64,000 nucleotides of DNA from Fibrobacter sp. UWT2 (GTDB lineage Bacteria > Fibrobacterota > Fibrobacteria > Fibrobacterales > Fibrobacteraceae). The notes under the pieces are model-generated. The model did not search any database, was not told the origin of the DNA, and saw only the letters and a program-made list of their open reading frames with translations. Positions 24,873 through 33,021 of this stretch are shown here, piece after piece. Both the position numbers and the translations under genes were made by a program. Position 1 is the first letter of the stretch; every line of letters begins with the position of its first letter. The stretch spans positions 16,380 to 80,379 of the forward strand of contig NZ_FRBF01000015.1 of assembly GCF_900142545.1 (NCBI RefSeq). Direction: 5' to 3'.

Positions 24873-26273
24873 CTATTCTTCTTCGTCGTCAGCAGCTTTT
24901 TTCTTTCTCTTCTTCTTCTTGGGAGAAGAACCAGTACCTTCGACCTTGATGTCGGCGGCCTTTTCACCACGCTTAGTGAAACCGTACTGACGCGGGTCAA
25001 AGCCGGACGGGAACTGCGTCTTGTTGTCGTAGATCACCTTCTTGGCGGTGAACTTTTCGATCTTGGCGCCTTCGAGGTTTGCACCGGAGAAGTCCACGTC
25101 TTCCATCTTGGTGTCTGCGTCAATCTTGATGCCCTGCATGTTGGCGTTGGTGAAGTTCACCTTTTCGAGCTTGGCACCGGCGAAGCTTACGCCGTTGAGC
25201 TGGGCGAGAATGAAGTCGGAACGTTCGATGGTGGAGTTTGCGAAGTTGGCCTTGGTGAGGTCAGCCTTGTCGAAGATGTTCTTGCGAACGTAGGCGCCGT
25301 CGAACACTGCCTTCAGGAGTTCTGCGTTCTGGAAAGCGTTCTTGCTCACTTCGGTATCGTAGAAGGATGCCTTGGAAAGCTTTGTCTTCTGGAAGGAGTT
25401 CTTAGCTACGGAGCCCTTGTCGAAGATAACGCCAGTTAGGTCCTGGCCGTCGAACTTCATGTTCTTCACGGTGGACTGGGCAAACTTGGCCTTCTGGAGC
25501 TGAGTCTTGGAAAGATCAACGTCGTTGAAGGTCGTCAGGGAAAGGTCGGCATCCTGCAGGTTCACGTTCTTGAATTCTGCACCGCTGAAGTTGGCCTGAG
25601 AAAGACCAGCCTTGGCGAAGTTCACGTCAACCAGGTCGACGCCCTTGAAGTTGGCGGCAATCAGGTTACAGGCGGTAAAGTCGGTCTTCACGATGGTGGC
25701 CTTGCGGAGGTCGCTGTTAGCCATCAAGGAACGGGAGAAGTTTGCACGGGTCAAGTTGGCCTTGCTGAAGTCTGCAGCGGTCAGGTCCACGTCCATGACG
25801 GACGCCTGGGTGAGGTCAGACTTGCTGAAGTCGGCGTTGTCGGACACCTTCATGGCGTCGAGACGAGCGTTCTTCATGTTGGTCTTCGGGAACTTGCTGT
25901 CCAGAAGGGTTGCACGATAAAGGTTGGCTTCTTCGAAGTTAACGCCTTCGAAGGAAGAAGAGCGAATGTCGGCACCGCTGATAGTTGCCTTGGAAAGGTC
26001 TGCGCCTTCGAAGTTGGCGCCGCTAATCACGGCGTTCTGGAAAGACACGCCCGGGAGCTTGGCGCCCTGGAAGTTCGGACCTTCACCGGTAGCACGGCGG
26101 AAGTCGGTCGTGTGAGCAACGGCCTTAGAGTTCTTGAAATTAAAGCCGTCGATACGCTTGTTACTGAAAGAAACGTTCAGGTCCTTGCCTGCCCAGTTGT
26201 CTTGGGCAAAAACATTGAGAGCAAGCGCGCTCACAAGGCACAGGCCGAACTTTGATACACTCTTCATATTCAT
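24873..26273 (-). CDS. Exported pentapeptide-repeat protein with Lys-rich tail
   Basis: 466 aa. The signal peptide (FGLCLVSALALNVFAQ) is followed by roughly 70 consecutive A(D/N)LXX-type pentapeptides (for example ADLTKANFANSTIERSDF), about residues 45-400. These should fold as a right-handed quadrilateral beta-helix about 18 coils long. The last ~40 residues are a charged tail (SSPKKKKRKKKAADDEEE). Cytoplasmic relatives mimic DNA (MfpA, Qnr), but this one is exported, so that role does not apply; a structural or adhesive envelope role is a guess. The start at 26273 has AAAGGG 7 nt upstream. Its promoter region shares a 17-bp sequence with that of rho. Confidence 0.88.
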   Translation of the reverse strand: MNMKSVSKFGLCLVSALALNVFAQDNWAGKDLNVSFSNKRIDGFNFKNSKAVAHTTDFRRATGEGPNFQGAKLPGVSFQNAVISGANFEGADLSKATISGADIRSSSFEGVNFEEANLYRATLLDSKFPKTNMKNARLDAMKVSDNADFSKSDLTQASVMDVDLTAADFSKANLTRANFSRSLMANSDLRKATIVKTDFTACNLIAANFKGVDLVDVNFAKAGLSQANFSGAEFKNVNLQDADLSLTTFNDVDLSKTQLQKAKFAQSTVKNMKFDGQDLTGVIFDKGSVAKNSFQKTKLSKASFYDTEVSKNAFQNAELLKAVFDGAYVRKNIFDKADLTKANFANSTIERSDFILAQLNGVSFAGAKLEKVNFTNANMQGIKIDADTKMEDVDFSGANLEGAKIEKFTAKKVIYDNKTQFPSGFDPRQYGFTKRGEKAADIKVEGTGSSPKKKKRKKKAADDEEE

Positions 26274-26314
26274 ATAAATTCCCTTTTAAGGATAAACCAA
26301 ATAACGGATAGCTC

Positions 26315-26331
26315 TAAAATAACTAAAAAAA
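26315..26331 (-). promoter_or_regulatory. Promoter-region motif shared with rho
   Basis: TTTTTTTAGTTATTTTA on the minus strand, identical to 37270-37286 upstream of rho. It contains TATTTT as a possible -10 behind a T-tract. Confidence 0.35.
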
Positions 26332-26392
26332 ATGGCAAATAACAATAAAAAAGAAAAAAACTTCATAAATAAATGCTAATTTGTTCCCCGAA

Positions 26393-27586
26393 ATGGCAAA
26401 TTTTACCTCAAATCGGTACGATGTGGTGGTTTGCGGGGCCGGTCCTGCCGGTCTCATGGCTGCCTGTACCCTTGGCCGCTTGACCTCCGGTACTAGACGG
26501 ATTTTGCTTCTGGACAAAAAGGAACCTTGGAAGGAACCTATTTTCTGTGCCGAAGCAGTGTCTAAGGATCGCCTGAATGCGCTGTGGCCGGTAGACAGTT
26601 CCTTTGTCCGCGGCACCCTTTCGGGTATCTACTTTACTTCGCCCAAGCGTTACCGCGCCGAGTTCTATAGCAAGGACTGCGGCTTGGTTCTGGATAGAGC
26701 CCGTTTTCACCATGCCCTTTCGGATGGTTGTGTGTCCGCAGGTGTGGAATGCCGCTACGATGCGCTGATCAAGAAATTGGAAAAGACTGACGAAGGCTGG
26801 AACATCTCGGTGTCCGTCGGTGGCGAAATCGAAACTTTGTTTGCCGAGGCCGTTGTCGATGCCTCGGGCCCGAGTTGCAAGCTGACTCGCGGAATCGAAT
26901 GCCTTAAGGGCATTGAGTCGGGCGATACCGATTTGGAACCCGCTATTTTTGCGGTGGCTGACGGAATTGAACACAGCAAGGAACACATCGAACTGTTCTT
27001 CGGGTCTGAATTTGAATCGGGCTACGGCTGGATTTTCCCCCGCGACGGCAAGGAAGTGAATATCGGTTTCGTGCTGGGGAAGGATGTGGACCACAAGGTT
27101 CCCCTGCGTCAGAAGTTGCTGGACTTTATTGCCCGTGACTACCCGAATGCAAAAGTCAAGGCGGTGTATGGCGGCATGATCGCTTGCGGCCAGTCGGAAA
27201 AGCCTATGGCCAAGTGTGGCCTCTTCAAGGCGGGTGATGCCGCTAGCTGCGTGAACCCGATTAGCCGTTCGGGTATTGTGGAATCGCTCCTTTGCGGTCG
27301 CATTGTCGCAGAATCGGTCAGGGAATGGCTGGGCGATTCCGGTATGAACCGTAGCGCTATCGAGGCGAAGGTTCTTGACCGCTGGATGGCTGCTCTTGGC
27401 AAAAAGCACCTGCAGGTGGCTCACGCTAAAGTCGGTTTTAATAAAATTAGTGACAAGCAGTTTGACCGTGCGGCATATAAGCTTTCGAAACTCCCGCGCG
27501 AAAAGCAGACCTTGTTCCGTATATTCTTCAATGTTTTGTGGGCTGCACCTTCCTTGATCTGGAAGATGCGTTCCTTCTTGCGGTAG
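26393..27586 (+). CDS. FAD-dependent oxidoreductase, geranylgeranyl reductase family
   Basis: 397 aa. N-terminal Rossmann FAD motif VVVCGAGPAGLMAACTLGR; second FAD-binding stretch GLFKAGDAASCVNPISRSG (GD motif); family-typical FPRDGKEVNIGFVLG. The family reduces isoprenoid side chains (quinones, polyprenyl lipids) or acts as a related monooxygenase, so a membrane isoprenoid is the best guess for the substrate. The ATG at 26393 follows a TAATTT-like -10 at 26377-26382 with no ribosome site. It is the first gene of a three-gene unit with sufE (4 bp gap) and a small membrane protein. Confidence 0.82.
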   Translation: MANFTSNRYDVVVCGAGPAGLMAACTLGRLTSGTRRILLLDKKEPWKEPIFCAEAVSKDRLNALWPVDSSFVRGTLSGIYFTSPKRYRAEFYSKDCGLVLDRARFHHALSDGCVSAGVECRYDALIKKLEKTDEGWNISVSVGGEIETLFAEAVVDASGPSCKLTRGIECLKGIESGDTDLEPAIFAVADGIEHSKEHIELFFGSEFESGYGWIFPRDGKEVNIGFVLGKDVDHKVPLRQKLLDFIARDYPNAKVKAVYGGMIACGQSEKPMAKCGLFKAGDAASCVNPISRSGIVESLLCGRIVAESVREWLGDSGMNRSAIEAKVLDRWMAALGKKHLQVAHAKVGFNKISDKQFDRAAYKLSKLPREKQTLFRIFFNVLWAAPSLIWKMRSFLR

Positions 27587-27590
27587 GTTT

Positions 27591-28037
27591 ATGAGCGAAT
27601 TAATGGATGCACGCCTAAGCGAGATTCGCGAAAAGTTTGCAAGCTTTAGCGACCCCGATGACAAGTGGAAATTCCTCTTGGATTTGGCTCGCGCCCACAA
27701 GGGTATGGACGCTGCCTTGAAGGCTGAGAAGTTCATTATCCAGGGGTGCGCCTCGACCATGTACTTGGTTCCGAATTTTGACGGTGCAAAGATCCATTTT
27801 GAAATGGATGTAGAAGGCGGTACCACGAACCCGCTCATTAGCCGCGGGCTCGGTGCCTTGGCGCTCAAGGTCTACAACGACATGGCTCCCGCAGACATTC
27901 TCGCCGTGGATCCGAAGTTCTTCCAGGACATAGGCCTTAACGTGGGACTTTCTCCTACCCGCTCCAACGGCTTTGCGAGCCTGGTCAAACAGATTTATTT
28001 ATATGCAAGGGTCTTTGCGGCCCTCGCCAAAAAATAG
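27591..28037 (+). CDS. sufE: SufE-type cysteine desulfurase sulfur acceptor
   Basis: 148-aa protein that takes persulfide sulfur from a SufS-type desulfurase for Fe-S cluster assembly. The fold shows DPDDKWKFLLDLAR, then the active-site loop IIQGCASTMYL (acceptor Cys at about residue 51), EGGTTNPLISRGLGALAL and the C-terminal SPTRSNGFASLVKQI. No sufS, sufB or sufC lies in this window, so it is detached from the usual suf operon. It starts 4 bp after the flavoprotein gene and is probably translationally coupled to it. Confidence 0.9.
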   Translation: MSELMDARLSEIREKFASFSDPDDKWKFLLDLARAHKGMDAALKAEKFIIQGCASTMYLVPNFDGAKIHFEMDVEGGTTNPLISRGLGALALKVYNDMAPADILAVDPKFFQDIGLNVGLSPTRSNGFASLVKQIYLYARVFAALAKK

Positions 28038-28057
28038 GTATAAAAAGTAGGTTGAAC

Positions 28058-28648
28058 ATGTTTAGCTTTTTGAATGGCAAAAGCCCCTTTGATGAAGCAG
28101 AAGAACGCCTGGAAGCAGGCGACACCGTCAACGGAAAACCGAGACTCCCGTCGGGCCCGATTATGGGCTGGCAAGATGGCGTGTTCCTCTTGGTCGTCAT
28201 CGGCTTGATCGTGGGTGGCTATCAGTATTACCAGTATGTCAAGCGCAACTGTGCCGAAACGTTCGCTAAGTGCGATGCTTTGTATGTGGCCGCCACTGAA
28301 GATGCGTCCAAGTTCGCCGAAGTGGAAACCTGCTACGAGGCTACTTGGGATCTTGCTTTCGTGAGCGATACGCTGGAAGTGCTTCGTCAGAATCGTCTGG
28401 GTCAAATCGAAGACTTGCGCAATGTCCAGAAGGACTTGCTTGCTAGCGCCAATGACGCTTTGGACAAGGGTGACACCGCCGCTGCCGCAAAGATCGTGAC
28501 GGAATACAAGGGTGCCATGCTCCTTTACACCGGCGACAAGAGCGAATGGGACGAAATCGTAAAGATTGCCGAAGTCCAGGCTGCGAAGGAAGCTGCCAAG
28601 GCTGCAGCTGCTGCTGAACCGGCTGCTGATACCGCCGCTAAGAAGTAA
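28058..28648 (+). CDS. Single-pass membrane protein of unknown function
   Basis: 196 aa. The N-terminal ~40 residues are soluble (FLNGKSPFDEAEERLEAGD), one membrane helix spans about residues 43-60 (GVFLLVVIGLIVGGYQYY), and the rest is helical with an Ala/Glu/Lys-rich tail (EAAKAAAAAEPAADTAAKK). Two Cys residues (in RNCAETFAKCDAL) precede a third (ETCYEATW), a spacing that could form disulfides if the C-terminal part is periplasmic. I recognise no family. ATG 28058 has GTAGG at 28047-28051; a TTG two codons upstream is possible. Last gene of the flavoprotein-sufE unit. Confidence 0.7.
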   Translation: MFSFLNGKSPFDEAEERLEAGDTVNGKPRLPSGPIMGWQDGVFLLVVIGLIVGGYQYYQYVKRNCAETFAKCDALYVAATEDASKFAEVETCYEATWDLAFVSDTLEVLRQNRLGQIEDLRNVQKDLLASANDALDKGDTAAAAKIVTEYKGAMLLYTGDKSEWDEIVKIAEVQAAKEAAKAAAAAEPAADTAAKK

Positions 28649-28654
28649 TTCATC

Positions 28655-28701
28655 ACTCTGAACAACGTCACCCTGAACTTGTTTCAGGGTCATTTCAGAG
28701 T
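28655..28701. repeat. REP-like nested hairpin
   Basis: Outer arms ACTCTGAA / TTCAGAGT enclose inner arms ACCCTGAA / TTCAGGGT. It lies in the 65-bp gap between two convergent genes. There is no T-run, so REP-type repeat is a better description than terminator. Confidence 0.55.
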
Positions 28702-28713
28702 CGGCATTTCACT

Positions 28714-29121
28714 TTAAAGAGCCGTAACTTCGATTTCCCTCTCGGTTTCCGAGAGGATTTTTATTTCAATCTTGTGCGTGAGGCCGGGGTCGTTGTCTTC
28801 CAAACGTTCCGGCCATTCGATCAGGCTGATTCCCTTTTCGAGGTAGTCGGGGTCGAGGCCGACTTCGTAGAGGTCGGCGCCGCCGTCTAGGCGGTAAAGG
28901 TCGAAGTGGAAAATCGGCGGATTGTTCGGGTATTCGTGCAGAATGGTGTAGGTGGGGGAGCAGACAGATCCCGTGAAACCGAGACCTTTGCAGACCCCGC
29001 GACTGATGACCGTCTTTCCGGCGCCCAGGTTGCCGTAAAGAGCCACCTTGTCGCCCGGCTTCAGGCTACGCCCGAATTCAACCGCCCAGTTGTATGTTTC
29101 TTCTTCACTATTGAATTTCAC
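28714..29121 (-). CDS. tsaE: tRNA threonylcarbamoyladenosine biosynthesis ATPase TsaE
   Basis: 135-aa P-loop protein needed with TsaB, TsaC and TsaD for the t6A37 modification of ANN-decoding tRNAs. Walker A is GNLGAGKTVISRG (about residue 35). Family motifs SPTYTILHEY and FHFDLYRL are present, with SLIEWPERL near the C-terminus. The start is GTG 29121; the AGGA eight nt upstream comes from the pyrimidine-rich repeat that separates it from nspC. The other tsa genes are not in this window. It is probably the second gene of an nspC-tsaE unit. Confidence 0.93.
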   Translation of the reverse strand: MKFNSEEETYNWAVEFGRSLKPGDKVALYGNLGAGKTVISRGVCKGLGFTGSVCSPTYTILHEYPNNPPIFHFDLYRLDGGADLYEVGLDPDYLEKGISLIEWPERLEDNDPGLTHKIEIKILSETEREIEVTAL

Positions 29122-29126
29122 TTCCG

Positions 29127-29160
29127 ACTTCCTACTGTCTACTGCCTACTGCGCCGTAGG
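29127..29160 (+). repeat. Pyrimidine-rich degenerate tandem repeat, copy 1
   Basis: ACTTCCTACTGTCTACTGCC followed by TACTGCGCCGTAGG: units of the form CTACTNN. It resembles 32988-33021. It lies between nspC and tsaE and on the minus strand supplies the tsaE ribosome site. Confidence 0.5.
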
Positions 29161-29162
29161 CG

Positions 29163-30302
29163 CTACAGCTTATCCTTGAACTGCTCGTAGGTAAACTTGT
29201 GCAACAAGTGGAATTTCCCCTGTTCGTCGAACTTGCCGATGCTCGGGTGACGTACACCGTTGAAGAACGTGGTCTTCACCATGGTATAATGAATCATGTC
29301 TTCAAAGATGATCTTGTCGCCTACCTTGAGCGGTTCATCGAAGGAGAAGTCGCCCAACTGGTCGCCGGCCAGGCAGGAATTGCCTGTTAGTTTATATGTA
29401 AATTTCTTTTCGCCCGGCATGCCGGCGCCCGTCACGGTGGGGCGGTACGGCATTTCAAGACAGTCCGGCATGTGTGCACTGATGGATACATTCAGTATGA
29501 CAATGTCCATTTCGTTATGAACAATGTCGCCGACGGAGGCCACCAGTTCGCCCGTCTGCCAACCGACTGCTTCACCCGGTTCCATGATGACGTTGAGGTG
29601 CGGGTAGCGACTATGGAAGTCGTTCAGGATGCGCACGAGCTCTTCGCGGTGGTAATCCTTACGGGTAATGTGGTGTCCACCACCGAAATTCACCCACTTC
29701 ATTTGCGGCAGATATTTGCCGAAATGCTGCTCAAATGCCTTAAGAACGCCTTCCAGCGCATCGGCATCCTGTTCACAGAGGGCGTGGAAATGGAGCCCTT
29801 CGATGCCGTCCAAGAGTTCCGGTTTGAACTCCGCTTCGGTCACGCCCAGTCTCGAAAACTTTCCGCAGGGGTTATATAAATCTGTTTCGACCGTGGAATA
29901 TTGCGGGTTGACGCGAATTCCGGCGCTCACTCCGGCGGCGAGGGTCTTGTCTTTGAAACGCTGCCACTGGCTGAAGCTGTTGAAGGTGATGTGGCCTGCG
30001 CAGGCGAGAATCTGGTCGATTTCGTCGTCTTCGTAGACGGGTGCAAATACGTGGACTTCCTTGCCCATTTCTTCTTTGGCAAGGCGTGCTTCGTTCAGAC
30101 TCGAGGCGGTAGCCCCGGCAAGATACTGCCTGATGAGCGGAAAACTGCGCCAAAAACTGTAACCTTTCAAGGCGCAAATGATTTTGACGTTCCCGCGCTT
30201 CTGGATATCGTCCAAAATTTCCATGTTTCGGCGAAGTCTGGCCTCGTCAAGAACAAAACAGGGGGAGGGAACCTGGGAATAATCGAGCGTTTTACTGAAC
30301 AT
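29163..30302 (-). CDS. nspC: Carboxynorspermidine/carboxyspermidine decarboxylase
   Basis: 379-aa PLP enzyme (fold III, alanine racemase-like barrel) that makes norspermidine or spermidine from the carboxylated form. The PLP lysine is in ICALKGYSFW (about residue 44). Further family motifs: FNSFSQWQRF, GIRVNPQYSTV, LHFHALCEQ, NFGGGHHIT, MEPGEAVGWQTG, GNSCLAGD. The partner carboxy(nor)spermidine dehydrogenase is not in this window. A -10 box CTATCTTT (complement of 30308-30315) ends 6 nt before the ATG at 30302 with no ribosome site: a leaderless arrangement. Confidence 0.95.
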   Translation of the reverse strand: MFSKTLDYSQVPSPCFVLDEARLRRNMEILDDIQKRGNVKIICALKGYSFWRSFPLIRQYLAGATASSLNEARLAKEEMGKEVHVFAPVYEDDEIDQILACAGHITFNSFSQWQRFKDKTLAAGVSAGIRVNPQYSTVETDLYNPCGKFSRLGVTEAEFKPELLDGIEGLHFHALCEQDADALEGVLKAFEQHFGKYLPQMKWVNFGGGHHITRKDYHREELVRILNDFHSRYPHLNVIMEPGEAVGWQTGELVASVGDIVHNEMDIVILNVSISAHMPDCLEMPYRPTVTGAGMPGEKKFTYKLTGNSCLAGDQLGDFSFDEPLKVGDKIIFEDMIHYTMVKTTFFNGVRHPSIGKFDEQGKFHLLHKFTYEQFKDKL

Positions 30303-30307
30303 AGCCC

Positions 30308-30315
30308 AAAGATAG
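30308..30315 (-). promoter_or_regulatory. -10 element of nspC (leaderless arrangement)
   Basis: CTATCTTT on the minus strand, followed by GGGCT and directly the ATG. Same box as upstream of rlmN and tRNA-Arg. Confidence 0.6.
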
Positions 30316-30384
30316 CCTTTTTTTTATCCATTTTACTACTCTTTTGCATATGCTTTAACTACATTTAACTTGATGAGAGATTTC

Positions 30385-31251
30385 ATGTACAAGCATATTC
30401 TTATTTCGTTACTTTCTTTGGCTTTCGCAGGAATGGCTTTTGCTCAGCAACAAGCTGCCCCTGCAGCCCAACCTTCGGCTACCGCCGCTACTGTTCAATC
30501 TTCTACCTCCCAGCCTCCTAAGGCCCAACCGGCACAACAGGCTCAGCCTGCAAACCTGGCCAAGGTCGAGTCCCAGGTGGTAGCCACCCCCCGTGGTGCT
30601 ACGGCAACGCTGGATGAAATGATTCAGGCGAAACTTGATTCCATGAACCATGCGGCACCGGTGGTCGGTCCTCGTAATGCGGACAGCCTCGCCAAGGTTC
30701 AGGCCGACAGCGTTCGTAAGCTGGTCCAGACGGGTAAGTACGTGCAGCGTGCTCGCTACGACAAGAGCAACTTCGATCACTGGAGAATCGATACTGTGCT
30801 CCAGAAGAAGATGAAGGATCAGGTTGTGGGCGTCTGGCGCACTCCGATTATCGCTCATGGTCACGCTTTCCGCGATGCTGAACTCCGCTTCGGTGCAAAC
30901 GACACTCTGGTTGGTATCACTCGCACTTACTCTGATTCGGGCCGCTACCAGAAAACGGGCGAATACACCTTTAAGGCTCGCTACCGTTTCGACAGCGAAA
31001 GAACCCTTGCTAGCCGTGAAGTCTTTAAGGATCGTCAGGTGGTTCGTTGGGACTACATCACGTTCGATATCGTGAACGACACTCTGCAGTACAATTTGAA
31101 TAAGCTGGAATTCCGCGATCTGAACGATAACTGGCTTAACGCATTGCAGGGCTTCGACAATATTCCGCCTGAAATCTATATCCGCGATGCAAAGCAGACT
31201 GCTGAACTGAAGCAGGCCGCCGCGCAGGCTCAGGACAAGAAGAAAAAGTAA
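30385..31251 (+). CDS. Secreted protein of unknown function, upstream of an ABC importer
   Basis: 288 aa. Signal peptide (HILISLLSLAFAGMAFAQQ), then an Ala/Gln/Pro-rich low-complexity linker of about 50 residues, then a domain from about residue 75 (QVVGVWRTPIIAHGHAF, AELRFGANDTLVGITRTYSD) whose alternating pattern suggests a small beta-barrel or lipocalin-like fold. It ends in a Lys-rich tail. I do not recognise a family. The gene is 9 bp before a FecCD-type permease and is probably co-transcribed with it, but it does not look like a classical substrate-binding protein. ATG 30385 fits the signal peptide; ATG 30373 is an alternative. Confidence 0.75.
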   Translation: MYKHILISLLSLAFAGMAFAQQQAAPAAQPSATAATVQSSTSQPPKAQPAQQAQPANLAKVESQVVATPRGATATLDEMIQAKLDSMNHAAPVVGPRNADSLAKVQADSVRKLVQTGKYVQRARYDKSNFDHWRIDTVLQKKMKDQVVGVWRTPIIAHGHAFRDAELRFGANDTLVGITRTYSDSGRYQKTGEYTFKARYRFDSERTLASREVFKDRQVVRWDYITFDIVNDTLQYNLNKLEFRDLNDNWLNALQGFDNIPPEIYIRDAKQTAELKQAAAQAQDKKKK

Positions 31252-31260
31252 GGTTTTCTC

Positions 31261-32232
31261 GTGGCTGGGAAATGCCGCTTCGATCATCGAATCCTGATTG
31301 GATTCGCCCTGCTCATTTCCCTGGCCGTTGTCCTTTCTTATTTGACATTATTTTCGGGAGCGGTCGGGCTATCTTGGTCTGACCTTTCTTTTGGTTCTGT
31401 TGAATCCCGCATTTTCTGGGATATCCGTGTGCCGCGACTGGCTGCAGCGGTGCTCTCCGGAATTTCCCTGGCGGTGGCGGGACTTTCGTTACAGACGCTC
31501 TTTAGAAACCCGCTGGCGGGTCCCTTTGTGTTGGGCATTAGCAGTGGCGCAAGTCTTGGTGTTGCCCTTTCGCTGTTGGCCGGGTTCAGTTTCGGTTATT
31601 TTGGCGTGCTGTCTGCGGCGTCGGTGGGTGCCCTTGCGGTGACTCTTGTGGTGATGACCGTGGCCGCCCGCTTTGAAAATTCTACGGTACTTTTGATTGT
31701 TGGCCTATTGGTCGGCTATTTCATTGATGCCCTGGTGAGCCTCCTGATTGTGGGAAGCGATGCGGAATCTTTGCGGGTGTATGTGTCATGGGGCATGGGC
31801 AGTTTTGGTAGGCTTACCTTTGATTGCATTTGGATTTATGCCCTGAGCGTTTTGGTGGGGCTTGCTTTGTTGGTGCTTTCGGTGCGTTACTTGAACGCTG
31901 CTAGAATGGGCGATGACTTTGCGAAAGGCCTAGGCGTGAATGTGCGTCGCGGTCGCATGATGGTGCTCTTGGGAGCCTCCCTTTTGGCGGCAGCGTCAAC
32001 GGCTTTTTGTGGGCCTGTTGCCTTTGTGGGAATCGCCGTTCCCCATTTGGCTTTTATGTTGTTCAAAACCAGCAACCATCGTGTGCTGATGCCTGCTTCG
32101 GCCTTGTGCGGAATTGTGCTTTGTCTTGCGGCTTGTCAGTTCTCCAAGATCCCGCTGAATGCGGTGCTTAGCCTGGTGGGCGTGCCTGTGGTGCTTTGGG
32201 TGATTGTTCGCGGCGGAGGAATTCGTAAATGA
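31261..32232 (+). CDS. FecCD/BtuC-type ABC importer permease
   Basis: 323-aa polytopic membrane protein of the family importing iron-siderophores, heme, cobalamin or metals. Typical motifs: IFWDIRVPRLAAAVLSG, LSLQTLFRNPLAGPFVLGIS and GPVAFVGIAVPHLAFML (coupling region), with about ten hydrophobic segments. Start GTG at 31261, 9 bp after the secreted protein gene. The stop overlaps the ATPase start by 4 bp. No cobalamin riboswitch or Fur-like box is evident upstream, so the substrate cannot be named. Confidence 0.9.
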   Translation: MAGKCRFDHRILIGFALLISLAVVLSYLTLFSGAVGLSWSDLSFGSVESRIFWDIRVPRLAAAVLSGISLAVAGLSLQTLFRNPLAGPFVLGISSGASLGVALSLLAGFSFGYFGVLSAASVGALAVTLVVMTVAARFENSTVLLIVGLLVGYFIDALVSLLIVGSDAESLRVYVSWGMGSFGRLTFDCIWIYALSVLVGLALLVLSVRYLNAARMGDDFAKGLGVNVRRGRMMVLLGASLLAAASTAFCGPVAFVGIAVPHLAFMLFKTSNHRVLMPASALCGIVLCLAACQFSKIPLNAVLSLVGVPVVLWVIVRGGGIRK

Positions 32233-32972
32233 CGATGCTTCTTCAGTGCGAAAATCTGGTGCTGGGTTATCCGGCCAAGGCGAATGCTTCGGGAATTGTA
32301 GCTCCCTTCAGTTTTGAATTGGGGGAGGGCGAGGTGGTCGCACTGCTGGGTGAAAACGGCTGCGGCAAGAGTACTTTTTTAAAGACGCTTTGCGCTCAGT
32401 TGCAGCCGGTTTCTGGAACGGTATCTTTGTGCGGCCGTCCCTTGAATTCCGCTAAGGGCTCTGCCTGGAGCGCTCGCGAACGCGCGAAGCTTGTCACGCT
32501 GGTGCGTATGAGTGGAATCTCTTGCGATCGCATGACGGTTCGTGAATTCGTCAGCTTGGGCCGTATGCCTTATGCGGGTTTGTTCGATGGCCGAAGCGAA
32601 GAAGACGAGCGAATTATAGACGAAGCCATCGCTCTCTTGGAATTGGAAAATTTTGCGAATCGTTGGGTGAATGAATTGAGCGACGGCGAACGGAGCCGTG
32701 TGTACTTGGCGCAGGCCGTGGCTCAACAGGTGAAAGTGCTTTTGCTGGATGAACCCAACGCCTTCTTGGATATTCCCCGCAGCCGAAAGCTTTTTACGCT
32801 TTTGCAAAAACTGGCGGATGAACGCAAAATGGGAATTTTAGTGTCCACTCATTCTGTGGAATACGCTGAAAAGTACAGTGACCGGATGGTGGTGATTGTA
32901 GATAAGCAAGTGCGCGTGGCTAAGACTGAAAATGCTCGTGCCGAAGGTTTGCTCGACTGGACCGAAGATTAA
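32229..32972 (+). CDS. FecE/BtuD-type ABC importer ATPase
   Basis: 247-aa nucleotide-binding subunit: Walker A GENGCGKSTFLK, signature LSDGERSRVYLAQA (LSGGQ variant with Asp), Walker B VLLLDEPNAFLD, H-loop STHSV. The SLGRMPYAGLF segment after the Q-loop is typical of the Fec/Btu group. It pairs with the permease directly upstream (ATGA overlap). The substrate-binding protein is missing from the unit unless the secreted protein at 30385 plays that part. Confidence 0.92.
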   Translation: MTMLLQCENLVLGYPAKANASGIVAPFSFELGEGEVVALLGENGCGKSTFLKTLCAQLQPVSGTVSLCGRPLNSAKGSAWSARERAKLVTLVRMSGISCDRMTVREFVSLGRMPYAGLFDGRSEEDERIIDEAIALLELENFANRWVNELSDGERSRVYLAQAVAQQVKVLLLDEPNAFLDIPRSRKLFTLLQKLADERKMGILVSTHSVEYAEKYSDRMVVIVDKQVRVAKTENARAEGLLDWTED

Positions 32973-32987
32973 CTCCGCCAACGTCCA

Positions 32988-33021
32988 ACTTCCTACAGTC
33001 TACTTTCTACTTCCTACTTCC
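32988..33021. repeat. Pyrimidine-rich degenerate tandem repeat, copy 2
   Basis: ACTTCCTACAGTCTACTTTC followed by TACTTCCTACTTCC. On the minus strand it encodes the last residues (GSRK) and stop of the sigma54 activator, so the repeat has become part of a gene end. Confidence 0.5.

Noticed and set aside
31252..31261. Cobalamin riboswitch before the FecCD/FecE importer
   Set aside because: Only 9 bp separate the permease from the upstream gene, and no conserved B12-box pattern is visible before that gene either.
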